Positions 1 through 11,139 of a DNA stretch of 64,000 nt are shown here, one piece after another. Origin of the DNA: Haliotis asinina (Eukaryota; Mollusca; Gastropoda; Lepetellida; Haliotidae). The notes below the pieces were generated by a model that had not been told where the DNA came from, did not search any database, and worked only from the letters and a program-made list of their open reading frames with translations. Location of the stretch: contig NC_090287.1 of assembly GCF_037392515.1 (NCBI RefSeq), positions 10,855,501 through 10,919,500 on the forward strand, read 5' to 3'. Numbering within the stretch: position 1 is the stretch's first letter; each line of letters begins with the position of its first letter. Position numbers and translations under genes: made by a program.

Positions 1-94
1 AGATTAATTGCAAACCTTGACAAAGACATTAGCAGTTTTATGCGGACCATCAACTTCTACAACTCTAGGACAAACTCAAACCCCCAGGGCTAAC

Positions 95-410
95 CTGTAA
101 TTGTTCCTTCGCAGCAGTGTTTATGTGGACTAGTATGCACTACACCCTTAGCATCACTACCTGACGAGACGGATGTACGGGCTGGTTGAATGTATTGTGT
201 GTTAGGTGGCAATAGGGAACTTGCCCGTTGTCTGGAACTGGTAGGTCGAACTTGATATTCTGAAGTCTCTATATACTTGATCGTCTTCTGAATATCTTCC
301 TCACTAACTCCAGCTTTGCTACTTTTGGATATCCCCATCCTCTTCAGCTCCGCCGGTGGCCATTGTTGCAAGGGTCAGCGATAATAGACAAATACAAGTG
401 CTGAAAATCT
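95..410 (-). CDS. candidate coding exon of an unrecognised gene
   Basis: On the minus strand a possible splice acceptor (AGATTTTCAG, exon from 410) is followed by an open frame. Reading from the ATG at 338 it runs about 81 codons to a possible donor (ACAG|GTTAGC) at 95/94; unspliced, it stops immediately after. The predicted peptide is hydrophilic, starts MGISKSSKAG, and is rich in Ser, Thr and Gln in its second half. An earlier ATG at 363 in a good context (ACAATGGCC) opens only a 14-codon frame, which could be an upstream ORF. I recognise no domain. The case rests on splice-site-like borders and composition only; it may be chance. Confidence 0.25.
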
Positions 411-1807
411 AATATACATCAGTCAGTGAACATCAAAATTCCAATGAAGACAGGAGTCACATCTGGTTTCCCCAAGCTGTCAGCTCTGTAAAGAAAGTCT
501 CGTGCAATAAGATCATGGTATCAATTTGTGTTCACAACTCAAAATGTGCAGTGCAGTTGTTAAGACAGTTATCAACTTTCCAATGACAGTCACACTCGCC
601 TCAAGCTTTCATTCTCAAAAGTTGAAAGTAGGATGATGAATTAATGCAGCTCAAAACCTATTCACTATGCAAATAGTGTAGAAAATATTCATTTATTTAC
701 AAAATGAAACTAGTATTGTCACAATCCAATAATCCATACTTCATATTACTTCAGTGGCATGTTAAACAAATGGCATCAAACACTGAACACATGTGAAATT
801 CAAATAAGCATTTGTAGTGAACAGCTGAAAAAAACCAAACAAAAACAAAAGAAAACAATTGTCAGTACACTGATCCAACGTTGAAAACAAATTCCTGTGA
901 TAAATATATCACAAAATGTCATCCACAAGCGAAACGCGAAGCAATCCATCGATAATAAATCACAAATCTGACAAAACACACGTGAAAGTCATACCAAAAT
1001 GTCAAAATAAATGTCTGTTCACCACAGAAGATATATACATCGCGAGCGCCTACACCTTAGGGTAGTACTGTTAATGGTACTACTGCCGGCAACGTATCAT
1101 GGTGTTATTGGGTCCTTACAACACCTGGTCACCAGAACACCAAACGGAATACAATCCATCGGTGAAAAACGATGCCCGTGGCGAGTGGTTAAAGTTGTCA
1201 TGATGCTGCGACAGTCATGTGGTTATGGTTGTCATGTTGTACGGCGGTCATGTTGTACGGCGATCATGTTGTACGGTGGTCATGTTGTCGAGAACACCAG
1301 GCCCATTTGGGCGCCAAAATATCGCAGGTTTGTTATAAACAGGACCACTGGGCTGGTGTTCAATGCTTTTATTCAACGTCACTTACCGAAACATGTGTCT
1401 TAAACCTGTAATTAGTGAAATTACACAATGTAATTGCGAACTGCCACTGCCAGCATGGTGTGTGTCATCCATGAGAGACAAATTACAACTATTGCGACAT
1501 TGACATGCGATACTGAAACAATTATACAATTTACTTATTACTAAACCATATATTTTTATTAGATGTAAGTAATTATGAGACAATAACGGTTTCTGACCTA
1601 TCATTAAATACAATTATTTAAATACACCACAACAAGTAATTGTTTTCAAATAAACAATTCAAACAAACTTGTATACCTGTCTTAAAACAATTCCTGCAAC
1701 AAATTTGGGAAGTATACAAATATTTCATCATGACCATTTTGCCGCATAAGATATGCACCACCTCTGAACCAGTCTAGTGGCCTCCTCTCACGACCTGAAC
1801 TGTGACA
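411..1807. other. no gene recognised
   Basis: This is AT-rich non-coding DNA. The only structure I see is a short tandem repeat at about 1231-1290, with a unit near GTCATGTTGTACGGCG repeated roughly four times with substitutions. It accounts for the open frames found there. Confidence 0.5.
1231..1290. repeat. 16-bp short tandem repeat
   Basis: About four imperfect copies of GTCATGTTGTACGGCG stand head to tail. The third base of the last triplet varies (CGG, CGA, TGG). Confidence 0.6.
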
Positions 1808-2653
1808 TGTGTTATACAGAACACCGCCAACTACCATTAAAGAAAATAAGTATACGACAGAATATCTCCACTAATTCATTTGCAAGACGATGCAAGACGA
1901 TTGATAAACAGTCTAAACCAAACAGCAAATAACAATTTTCTTAACAAAAAGTATTGAAACGTAACTGCAAACGTGTCGTTAAATACAGTTCTCAGTTGTA
2001 ATGCATATGCGATATTACAATTTTATTTTATTTCAATTTTTTCTATTTCATAGTGTCTTTTTTGTACTCCGCTCGTGTTACACTTGTACTGGTGACATAT
2101 TTACAAAAACAAAACATGCTTGTTTACCAAACTAGATTCTTTTACGAATAAAAATATGTTGAAACCATTTTGAAAACTTCATACTAAGTATATGTTTATC
2201 GAACTGTTGCCCTGAATCAGGATTGATGTTTGTTGCGACATTAGTCTGAGAACACCAGATTTCCTCTTTGATCTGATGACTGACATCAAACCATATTTTC
2301 GCCTCACTAATACGTGTAAAGCCTAAGAAATTGTATACAAGCTTTACCCTATTCAGCCAGATACCTGGTATCACCATTCTTTGCAAGCGATTCTTTAGAT
2401 ACTGTTCACATTTCTTTGTCCTGTGCGTCAAGTGAAATTTACAACCGAGAAATAGGTTTACTCTGTCGTTAGTATTTAAGAGTACTTATGTGATCCAAGC
2501 TTTGTCCCTCCAATCTTTAGAAAAGAAGTCATGTGTTGTCTTAAGGTGTACCCCAACTGTGCCCATTTTCGCAAAACACCATAGTGCACACTCTCGTAGA
2601 ATAATGGAGGTCGGGTGAGTGGGTTAGGGTGGCGGTTGGGGATAGTTATAATA

Positions 2654-3950
2654 TAGTCTGGTTCATAATTATTGAGAATTTTTCTTCTTACTTTGAGCTA
2701 TCCTAACACCTCAACTGATTCACTGATACTTAAAACTAAGTAATGGTATAAGGGAGGTAACTCATCTTGACCTACTGAGTATAGTACAATTAGAGTTACC
2801 TCCCCTGAATTTGTAGCAGACGTCAATTTCCTCAGCACTGTCAACAATGTCTGCTGAAGATAAAAGAAGGTTGATTTTTGAGTTGTGTAATCAAGGAATT
2901 GATGATGTAAATACATTGGCAGAGAGAACAGGAACTCCTCTTTCTACTGTGTATAGGATTAGGAAGAAGTTTAAAGAGGGAAAGGATTTGGGGCACCAGA
3001 AAGGAGCAGGGAGACCCAGAAAATTGGACTTCTCAGATCGCGTCCGGCTGGGAATTTTAGCGTCTAAAAAGCAAAGGGCAAGCATCTCCAACATCAGGTA
3101 TGAAATGATAGAAAGGGGATCAACAGTTGTATCAAAATCTACAGTTAGAAGAAATTTTATTGATCTTGGATGGGAGAAAAAGACTGGAATTCCTTCTCCT
3201 CTCATGAAACAAGAACATAAAGACAGGCGTGTTGAGTGGTGTTTGGCACATGAAAACTTTGACTGGGAAAATGTGATTTTTACTGATGAAAGCTCAATAT
3301 GGGTATATCCCAATAATGTGAAAATATGGACAAAGTCTGCGTCAGCACCGTTGTATCGACGACCTAAATACAGCCCAAAGTTTCATGTATGGGGAGGGAT
3401 ATCCTTATTAGGAACGACCCCGCTGTGTGTGTTTGAGGGAAATCTGACAAGTCAACGCTACACTAACATATTAGATAATTTTCTCCTTCCAAGTGCACAT
3501 GTGTTTTATGGAAATGACTGGATTTTGCAGCAAGATAATGATCCTAAACACACCGCAAAACATGCCAAGCAGTGGTTTCAGGAGAAAAATGTGACTGCAT
3601 TACCATTTCCTGCATATAGTCCTGACTTAAATCCCATTGAGAACATTTGGGGGATGATGAAGGAATGTGTGAATCCAAAGGGGTTGACAAAAATTGAAGA
3701 CATGAAGAGAGAAGTGGTCCGATACTGGGACAGCATAACTCACGAGACACTAACCTCTCTGATAGGAAGTATGCCTACCCGTCTTAGACTGTGCCGTGAA
3801 GCTCAGGGAGACTTGATAAAATATTAAATTGTTACCTACACAACATGAAAAGGTCAGTTCACTTTCACAATACATTCAATTTTATCTGATTTGTTCTCGT
3901 TTAATAATATGAAATGCTTTAGCTATTCTCAATAATTTTGAACCATACTG
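2654..3950 (+). mobile_element. complete Tc1/mariner-type transposon
   Basis: The element is about 1.3 kb with inverted ends of about 25 bp. The left end reads TAGTCTGGTTCATAATTATT; the complement of the right end reads CAGTATGGTTCAAAATTATT. Both continue GAGAA. TA dinucleotides flank it (2652-2653 and 3951-3952), as expected for Tc1/mariner target duplication. It carries one uninterrupted transposase gene. The paralogous sequence at about 23470 lacks the element, which gives a near-empty site (GGATAGT..AGAAAGTC). All parts needed for autonomous movement look present, although the two ends differ at a few positions. Confidence 0.88.
2847..3827 (+). CDS. Tc1-type DD34E transposase
   Basis: This intact 326-aa frame encodes the transposase that would cut and paste the surrounding element through its inverted ends. 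Residues 1-50 form the first helix-turn-helix of a paired-type DNA-binding region (LAERTGTPLSTVYRIRKKF), followed by a GRPRK hook at about 55-59 and a second winged-helix region to about 110. The catalytic triad is D147 (IFTDESS), D230 (LQQDNDPKH) and E265 (SPDLNPIENIW). There are 34 residues between the second D and the E, which is the Tc1 pattern. The length is normal for the family and there are no stops or frameshifts. It has no introns. Its start lies about 190 bp inside the left end. It is unrelated to host genes nearby. Confidence 0.93.
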   Translation: MSAEDKRRLIFELCNQGIDDVNTLAERTGTPLSTVYRIRKKFKEGKDLGHQKGAGRPRKLDFSDRVRLGILASKKQRASISNIRYEMIERGSTVVSKSTVRRNFIDLGWEKKTGIPSPLMKQEHKDRRVEWCLAHENFDWENVIFTDESSIWVYPNNVKIWTKSASAPLYRRPKYSPKFHVWGGISLLGTTPLCVFEGNLTSQRYTNILDNFLLPSAHVFYGNDWILQQDNDPKHTAKHAKQWFQEKNVTALPFPAYSPDLNPIENIWGMMKECVNPKGLTKIEDMKREVVRYWDSITHETLTSLIGSMPTRLRLCREAQGDLIKY

Positions 3951-4297
3951 TATGTTTGAAGAAAGTCTAGTGACAATAAACTGGTGAGTATATTTCAGCA
4001 TATAATAGTGAATACTAACGAATTGCACACTCATGGCCCAGTTCTTCAAATCTTCAGAATGGAAGTGTATCTGTTCTGCAATACCTTGGTTGTGTTTCTC
4101 ATTTAACTGCATTGTGAATTGACAATTATTGGTCGTGTCAGAAAATGAACATGTAAAAAGCTGAAAAAGACATGTAGATGACATATTATTAATGCTACTC
4201 GTACTGATGTTTCTTAAGATGCATATCTCTTGTAAATTATTTCAAATTGTGTCTTGTTGAGTTAATGCCAGTTAGACACTCGTTTATAAGTTAAGTA

Positions 4298-4445
4298 CAG
4301 TGAAAGTTGTCTAAACCGGCACTCATTGGGACTGAAGAAATAATCCGGTTTAAACAAAGTGCTGGCTTGTAGAGCTGATGGTAAATGTACAAACCATGGA
4401 TGGGCTGAGATTTTATGCCGGTGTTGAAAACTTGCCAATTCTAAC
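4298..4445. mobile_element. truncated pogo-like MITE
   Basis: It starts with TA then CAGTGAAAGTTGTCTAAACC, the same end as the complete MITE at 23818-23992, and follows it to about 4440. The right inverted end is missing. The sequence passes directly into a Tc1 transposase fragment. Confidence 0.65.
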
Positions 4446-4449
4446 TTCA

Positions 4450-4588
4450 GTGTTTTGCCATAGCCCTCCAGACCTAAACCTGACAGAACTCCTATGGGAT
4501 GAACTCGATCGACGTATACGTCAACGTCAAAACAGGTTTCAGACACCTCCACAACTGGCCATCGCATTGCAGGAAGTGTGGGAAGTCC
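4450..4588 (+). pseudogene. Tc1 transposase C-terminal fragment
   Basis: The plus-strand frame reads SPPDLNLTELLWDELDRRIR and continues for about 25 residues. It matches the region around the catalytic glutamate of Tc1 transposases (SPDLNPIEHLWD..). The usual NP-I-E is altered to NL-T-E, and nothing upstream or downstream belongs to a transposase. It is a short dead fragment from a different Tc1 lineage than the complete element at 2654-3950, sitting where the neighbouring MITE should end. Confidence 0.75.
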
Positions 4589-5449
4589 ACAAAAGCGGCA
4601 GCCATACACAGTTCTGATTTTGACGCCATCTTGTGGACAGCAGAAACACAGCAATAACGGCTGCTGTTGTGTTGGCTAACGTTTTGTATAGGCGAGTGAA
4701 TTTTCACCTTTTATACCATTGAAATTACATGGAATAACTGCTCTTAAACTAACGCTATAAAATCTTATGAAATGGTTTGTACGTTTCGAGTTTTGAAGAG
4801 TGTCCGTACTGTGGGTTCATATTATTCAATGACTTTCCAAAACATTAAGTTACAGAATCTTATTTTCTCTTTACACTGACATGCTTGCGACATGTGGGGG
4901 TAAACAATGGCTTCGTACATCGAAAACTGTCGCACGCAGTGTCGTGAAGTGATTTTATTCACAAGTAGCATTGCAGGATATTCGTAAAGAGCGCCCCAAG
5001 GAATATAACGCTATGAGGTTCGCTTGAAATAATGTTCGGCAAGTAGGTGCGCGAGAGTCGGTTTGATGTCACGTTGCAATAATTCATTTGATCTCTTTAA
5101 TTTACTATTGTAATCTACATTAAATGGTACCTTAGGGTTGATAGGTATCATTATTGAGAGAAATGCAATGTTATTGTTTAGAAAAGGGTGTGTGGTATAG
5201 TGCCTTTAAGACCGGTCAGCGTTCTACTACCAGTACTAAGGAGAATGCAGCCCTTCACCAGACTTTATCCGTTCATGTCATGTGACGTGTGATCCACAAC
5301 AGACCCCTGCGAAATCGCTACAAATTGCCTGAGTGTCCGGTGTTACAGATACAGCGCAAAGCAGCGCGTCAAGTCTAGTGTCAAACTCGACTTTGTTAAT
5401 TTTGAATGAACAGTTGCAAGTTTGCCAGACTGAAAAGCAATATGGCAGT
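4589..5449. other. no gene recognised
   Basis: I see no coding signature, SINE or tandem repeat here. Open frames are short and without family features. Confidence 0.5.
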
Positions 5450-5640
5450 TGATATTCTGAATTATAAATTATCTTATAGCTATGGCTGTTTCGGTCCTTT
5501 TTATTTGAAATTAATGATGAATACAAGTCCTGTTGTCAGCATATTTTGTATCTAATTGGATATCATTTCTGTACTTCTATGTGCTTATATAGATCACTTC
5601 TCTTTCAGGCTTCGGTTATCGCTTCGAGGTAAATTTATAC
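5450..5640 (+). pseudogene. relic of exons 1-2 of the ZP-domain gene
   Basis: The sequence from about 5457 (AATTATAAATTATCTTATAG) through ATGGCTGTTTCGG at 5482 closely matches the first-exon border and start of the ZP gene at 33298 (AATTATGAATTATCTTGTAG, then ATGGCTGTTTCGG). About 110 bp later, CTTTCAG followed by GCTTCGGTTATCGC (5609-5628) matches the gene's second exon (TTTCAG, GCTTCGATTGTTGC). The first frame ends early (MAVSVLFI then stop) and lacks the splice donor. The second exon is cut short by GGTAAA at 5628. I see no later ZP exons nearby. It is probably a dead partial duplicate, though a strongly diverged paralogue continuing unseen cannot be excluded. Confidence 0.6.
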
Positions 5641-7298
5641 AGTAATATGTTTTAGTGCGCTGAGGTTGGTCCACATGTTACTCTCGGTAAGGTGTGCTCT
5701 GTAAAATGACGTGTAGCGATTCTGTCACGATGCATCCACTATTTTCAAGCATATTGTGTCCGGACCGCATGTATCTGTCCTTCTACAATCAAATCTAAAG
5801 ATCACATGCAACCGAAAGATCAAACATAATTAAAACACGAGTATCAATTATTCGTGACATATAATATACATTGCTGCTTTTTGAAAAAAACCCAACATAA
5901 ACAAAATTATAAGCGTACAATCGCGAGTCAGAAGTGCAATATTTTGTACTTGGGTTTACTTCCTTCGTAACGAAGCCCTCGGGAGACCGAACCCAGTCAT
6001 AGCGGGTGAGTGTGCGATCAAGTGTAAGGACGGTTCTGATTTGGCTGGTTCATTTGCTGATACGGTGAGGGCTCATTGTGTATACAGAAAGATCTGTTTG
6101 ATAAGCATTGTAGACGTATGGCAAGTCACAAAGAAAGTGATATTCTTTATGGACAGCAACTTCATTTATTGTACTTGATGCGTCGTTTCAGTATGGATTC
6201 ATATACCGTTGTCAAACAAAATCATATACACTAGAAGTTGTTATCCATAAAGAATGTATATGGAGATGTTGGGTTTTGTAAATACATGATCTCTGAATTT
6301 GTGTTCGGTCCAATCAAAAAACATCTCAGTAGATATGGTGAACTACTGCTTGGCTGGAAACTGTTATTCGTCCAAGTACAAATTTAGTGAATCGTTTAAA
6401 CCTCGATTTCGCGAGCTTTTTTCATCGCGTTTTTTTTCAACTTTATACGTTGAATTGGCATTTTTGATCATTTGTCTCGGTAAGTGCATAGCGAAAGGTA
6501 TCATAATCTGCAAAGTTGTGTTTTACGTGCTTGCCAAATCACTTTAAGTAGGAATCTTTTAGTTTCTGCTCTTGCTGATTTTTATTGATCAAATGTGACC
6601 TTTAGCACGCTGAATTGACCACCTACTTTGAATATTGAGGTCACCCCCAAATGTGATCTTCTAGATATGATGCATTACAAAATATGAATTCAGTTAGGAT
6701 GAATTCTCGTTTATATGTTTGTCTTACTGACTTTTGTGTCTCGCAAATATTTAGAATGGACACACATAATAAGATACTATTAGGTAACGCCGATGAAATC
6801 GGTGACAACAGGTATAAACCAATTACTGATAGAGTGCCGAACACAAAGACACGGAGGAATGGCGTCGGTCTCAAACACTGTTTCGAACGTGTTTGAGAAC
6901 CTATGTGAGATGTTAATTCCAAAAGACGATCGTGGCACCAAGGGGTTTACCAACAATGTCGTGGAAATAGGATCACGTGTTGCTGCGGCCAGTAAACATG
7001 AAAGTTGTGTGTACTTAACATTGTTGAATAGAGACCAAGTTGACGCTATTTGGTATATGGGATATATTTTGCATAGTTCAGATATTTCAGAAGTGTCATT
7101 ACATTTATTGTTTCCATGTCGTTTTTCCTCTACCGGTCAGATATCGATGATAGCAACAGATGAACGTATACTGAACAGCGAAAGAAAGTTACGAGAAAAA
7201 TGAAATCTTAAACAAGTAAGCGTTCATGTTTATGTCTTTATGTCTTTAAGACTTTAAGATAAAACTTGACTCAAAAATCGTTGTTTCTCTTGTTGCAT
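5641..7298. other. no gene recognised
   Basis: The longest open frame (plus strand, about 6793-7203, 136 codons) has no recognisable domain, no clear splice borders and an ordinary composition. I do not support it as a gene. No SINE is present. Confidence 0.45.
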
Positions 7299-7328
7299 GT
7301 ATGTATGTATGTACGTATGTATGTATGT

Positions 7329-7381
<53 letters not shown>
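7299..7381. repeat. (GTAT)n(GT)n microsatellite
   Basis: ATGTATGT repeats pass into an uninterrupted GT run of about 40 bp. Confidence 0.95.
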
Positions 7382-7385
<4 letters not shown>

Positions 7386-8618
7386 AAGAGTGAGTTACAA
7401 GAGTCAGTGATTTCGTGAAATCAGTGTGATCCCCAGGGTTTACATGTTTTCCCTAATCTGCTGTAAGAATTTAGAATGAATTGTTCCGTTTTCTTTGCAT
7501 GTGATCTGAATGAATGTGTGGTCGATGTGCAACATAACGCTCGATAATAAATGTAATTTGGTAATATTTCATTAAGACTGAATTATCGCATTAATTAACG
7601 CAGAGTTTCATCTGATTTCTTTTGAATTCATTCCGGCACAACTGTCTTCCTGAACAACCGAATGAACATGAATATTCCATTCCTTTGTTATTTATATATG
7701 TGTATAGATATTTGGAAAATATGCAGGGTGATATACAGGACGGAAATATTGTCCTAAAATGGCTGTTTTATAATCTTACAAGGTCAAAGAATGTGAAAAA
7801 TTGGAACAACAATTACAATAATGGGAATCAAAAACATTATTCAGATAACTTTGTTTTCATTAAGGTTTAACAGCACCCTACGGACATTTGTTCAGAATTT
7901 GGTGGCTACGTGTAACACGTAAAAACAATAATGTACAAAACGGCCCCACAGTCACAGCAACCATTTACAGTTTGGCTCTTGTACATGACTAGTCATCTTT
8001 CCGGTAGTACTTTCTTTTAAGTGGTGATATATTTCATTTAGTTTCATTGATCACTAACAAGTTCTCAGCATCAAATAAATAACCTTCGCATATGGCGTAC
8101 ATCATAAAACAGAACAGATTTGGGTCAGCAAATTTGTTTATAATGACAAAAATAGTATTTTCAACATTACTAGTCAATGTATGTATAATGCGACCACAAA
8201 AAATCAAATGGGTGAATATCTTTGATAGTGAGTATGTAATTAATTTGAAATATCTGTCAACAAAGGACAGTAAAATTAACTAGTCTATCACAGATATATA
8301 TTTAAAATTAGTGATAAAATCTAAAATGCTTTAACTATAGAAGACGATACAATATAAGAACGGGCTATAGATTGCTTATATCTTGTGCCACAATAGTGAT
8401 ATCACAGTGGATGGTGGAGCTGTTACATGTATTGAATAGTATAATGCTATACTTAACAACAGAGGTATAACATCTGCCCTGCACATTGAAGGGCGTAACA
8501 GGGATAAGTATGTAAGTGAAATTTGTGTCACCAATTTACCGAAACATTTAATAATGATAATAGTCCATTTATCATGCGCATTACTCCATGCACAATGCAT
8601 GCTCGAAATCTAAAAATT

Positions 8619-8888
8619 ACCCGTGAAGGTGTCGGGGTAGAACAGGCCTTCAGCAACCCATGCTTGCTGTAAAAGGCGACTATGCTTGTCGTAAGAGGCG
8701 ACTAACGGGATCGGGTGGTCGGGCTCGCTGACTTGGTTGACGCATCTCATCGGTTCCCAATTGCACAGATCGATGCTCGTGTTGTTGATCACTGGATTGT
8801 CTGGTCCAGACTCGATTACTTACAGACCGCCGCCATATAGCTGGACTATTGCTGAGTGCGGCGTAACACTAAACTCACTCACTCACTC
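8619..8888 (+). mobile_element. abalone-type SINE
   Basis: A nearly complete copy runs from ACCCGTGAAGGTGTCGGGG to a CACT-repeat tail. Imperfect target duplications (TCTAAAAAT / TCTAAATCT) flank it. Confidence 0.9.
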
Positions 8889-10474
8889 GAAGTCTAAATC
8901 TGATTATTATTACGTCGTTTTAACATTAACATTAATTTAACATTTATCATCAATACTGATTTGTTCATATTTCAGGGAATTGAAGAAGTTGGTCATGCGT
9001 TTTAACAGAGGGGAAATAGTTTTGCTTCTAAGAACAAAAGCTCCATCCAATGCAAGGTCACCACGTCAATGTCATCATGTTAAAGGAAGCATCACAGAAG
9101 TGTTGCATATGTTAAACAAGACTATTACATACATACACACATAAATACAAGGACACACGAGCAAATACATTTGGAAGAATGTTTCACAAAATACGCTTAT
9201 AATTATTGAGAAATGTAATTCAGAGACAAACAGGTGTGCGGAATGTATATGAATGAAAGTAGTCAAGGTCAAAATGATTGATCACGCTGTTAGAATAAGT
9301 AAATTTGTAATTAGAAATTGGATAAATAAGATTCAAAGCTTTGTATAAAATGAATGATTCACAAGAAATAATAATAATACTCTGCACATGTACTCGTGTA
9401 TGGATTTGGAGGGATCCGACATATTTGCTACGACAAATCAAAGAGAGAGAAGTATTCTTTATAAAATAAAGGGACAACAAGAAGTGTTATTGTCCACAAT
9501 TTCAAAATGTTGAACTTCAGTGACTTAATAATTTTAGAATTTTAGTGTCCCAAGTACATGCAGCCATTCCACGATTGGTGGGGCAGGGGTGGGATGTGTG
9601 TGCATTGACCACAAAACTACAAAATAGAAAAAGAAGAAAGCATAAGCATTATTTATATCATTGAATTTTCTGTACCTTTTCACAGCAACGAGACTAACTA
9701 GATTCAGGAAAGGCTAAATATGCGTGCCTCGCCTTTACCATTGCCCTCAGAGTCCCAATCGTTCTCGGCGAGCTTGCTTTGGTACCTCATGATCTCTTGG
9801 CGCAGATTTAGAGAGTGTCCGGGTTCTCCATCGGGACCAAAGCTAATTAGTGATGACACTGATGGCTAATGCTGTAGGTTTGGGGATTCTACACATTCTC
9901 CGAAAGGTTCTTGTGGGGTTCGACTAGGCAGCGTCTTCTGGGAGAAGTCCCATTCGCTGTCTAGACTGCGTGTACAGGAGGCAAGGACCGTGAGCTGATG
10001 ATGAGCCTTACCAGGCTGACTGTGCCAGGATCACCCGAACTCTCTCTGCTGCATATTCATATTCATGTGAAAACCATAATAATGCTCCTAAACATTTATA
10101 TATGTATGCTCAAGAAACATAGAAAATGAAAGTAACTAATATATGAAATTTCGTTTTGTCGCCTTCATCCAGTGTGTTTAAACTAGAACCCGAGGTGGGG
10201 TAGTATGCATTATCGAACGTATTAATATGATCTGTTTGAACTATTTGGATTATGAAGGCAAAACTTCTTCATCTACTGGGGTTGTGCCAAGTGACTTTGT
10301 TTAAAAATGAGTCGTCTCCACCTGAATGTCCCCTGAAACAAAAGAAAAAACACACAGATTTGTATACAGTCATTTTCTTTGTTTTGTCTTCATACATACA
10401 TGGCTCATGTATTTTCTCTCGAAATAAATATGTAACTGTCAAGTTGGTTTTCGTGTAATCTGCTCCACCAGTGA

Positions 10475-10625
10475 TGGGTTTGTATGGTAGCCTTGTGGTT
10501 AAAGTGTTCGCTCGTCACGCCGAAGATCCGTGTTCTATTCCCTGCATGGACACAGTGTGTGAAGTCCCTTTCTGGTGTTCCCGCCCTGAAATTGCTGGAA
10601 TATTGTTAAATTCACTCACTTCACC
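10475..10625 (+). mobile_element. tRNA-derived SINE (second family)
   Basis: It contains an A-box-like TGGTAGCCTTGTGG and a B-box-like TGTTCTATTCC. These are followed by TTTCTGGTGTTCCCGCCCTG and a TTGCTGGAATATTG tail shared with the main SINE. Other members here are at 31127, 43500, 48136 and 49930 (minus). Confidence 0.75.
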
Positions 10626-11139
10626 ACTGATAACATTGCCATATACTGAGCTTTGTGCACAACATATTCACAAGGAAGATACAACTACACCAGCATCGCT
10701 CTCAGCAATGTTTTTGAGTTGTCACCGGCTAATAGTGATGACATCTTGTGCCTGTACTTTCGAAGGTGGTTTGTTGTTTCGTCACAGGATATACGTCAAG
10801 GGTGCATTCTAAGCCTGATGTTGTTTACTTTGTTCTTAATCAGCTAAAAACATGTATGCACATTGTGGTCACGGTATATTTGTCATCCAGTATATAAGTG
10901 ATATTTTGATGGTATCATTTGTGTACAAGAAAAATGATATTTTCTTCGTATATGATAACCGCCCCTATATCTGACAGACTTAGTGAATGCAGTGTGTCAG
11001 AAATGTTCCGTTTCAGAGTTGGAATTAAAAAATCCTCAATCCGGTCATTAGCATTCAGAGGCAATGCTTAAATACCTGATCAAATAATCGTTTGGATCCA
11101 TTACCAGTCAAATGCTGTCCTACATAATCCCAACTGGCA

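Larger units (their letters stand above)
1808..4455. repeat. extra copy of SLC46-gene B intron segment, split by a transposon
   Basis: Positions 1808-2650 and 3953-4440 align collinearly with 22650-23955, which lies in the intron between coding exons 5 and 4 of SLC46-type gene B. Shared landmarks include TTATACAGAACACC, GTCGTTAGTATTTAAGAG and ACTAACGAATTGCACACTC. The copy has no neighbouring SLC46 exons. It is interrupted at 2654-3950 by a Tc1 element and ends at about 4445 inside a pogo-like MITE. Gene A's matching intron shares part of the segment (about 12085-12165). The copy may be the relic of a third duplication unit or a dispersed fragment. Confidence 0.75.

Noticed and set aside
6793-7203. 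136-codon plus-strand ORF as a gene
   Set aside because: No domain, no convincing splice borders or poly(A) context, and composition like the surrounding non-coding DNA.
9700-10040. GC-richer patch resembling part of a coding retroelement
   Set aside because: No frame encodes a recognisable reverse transcriptase or other domain; nothing to support a call.
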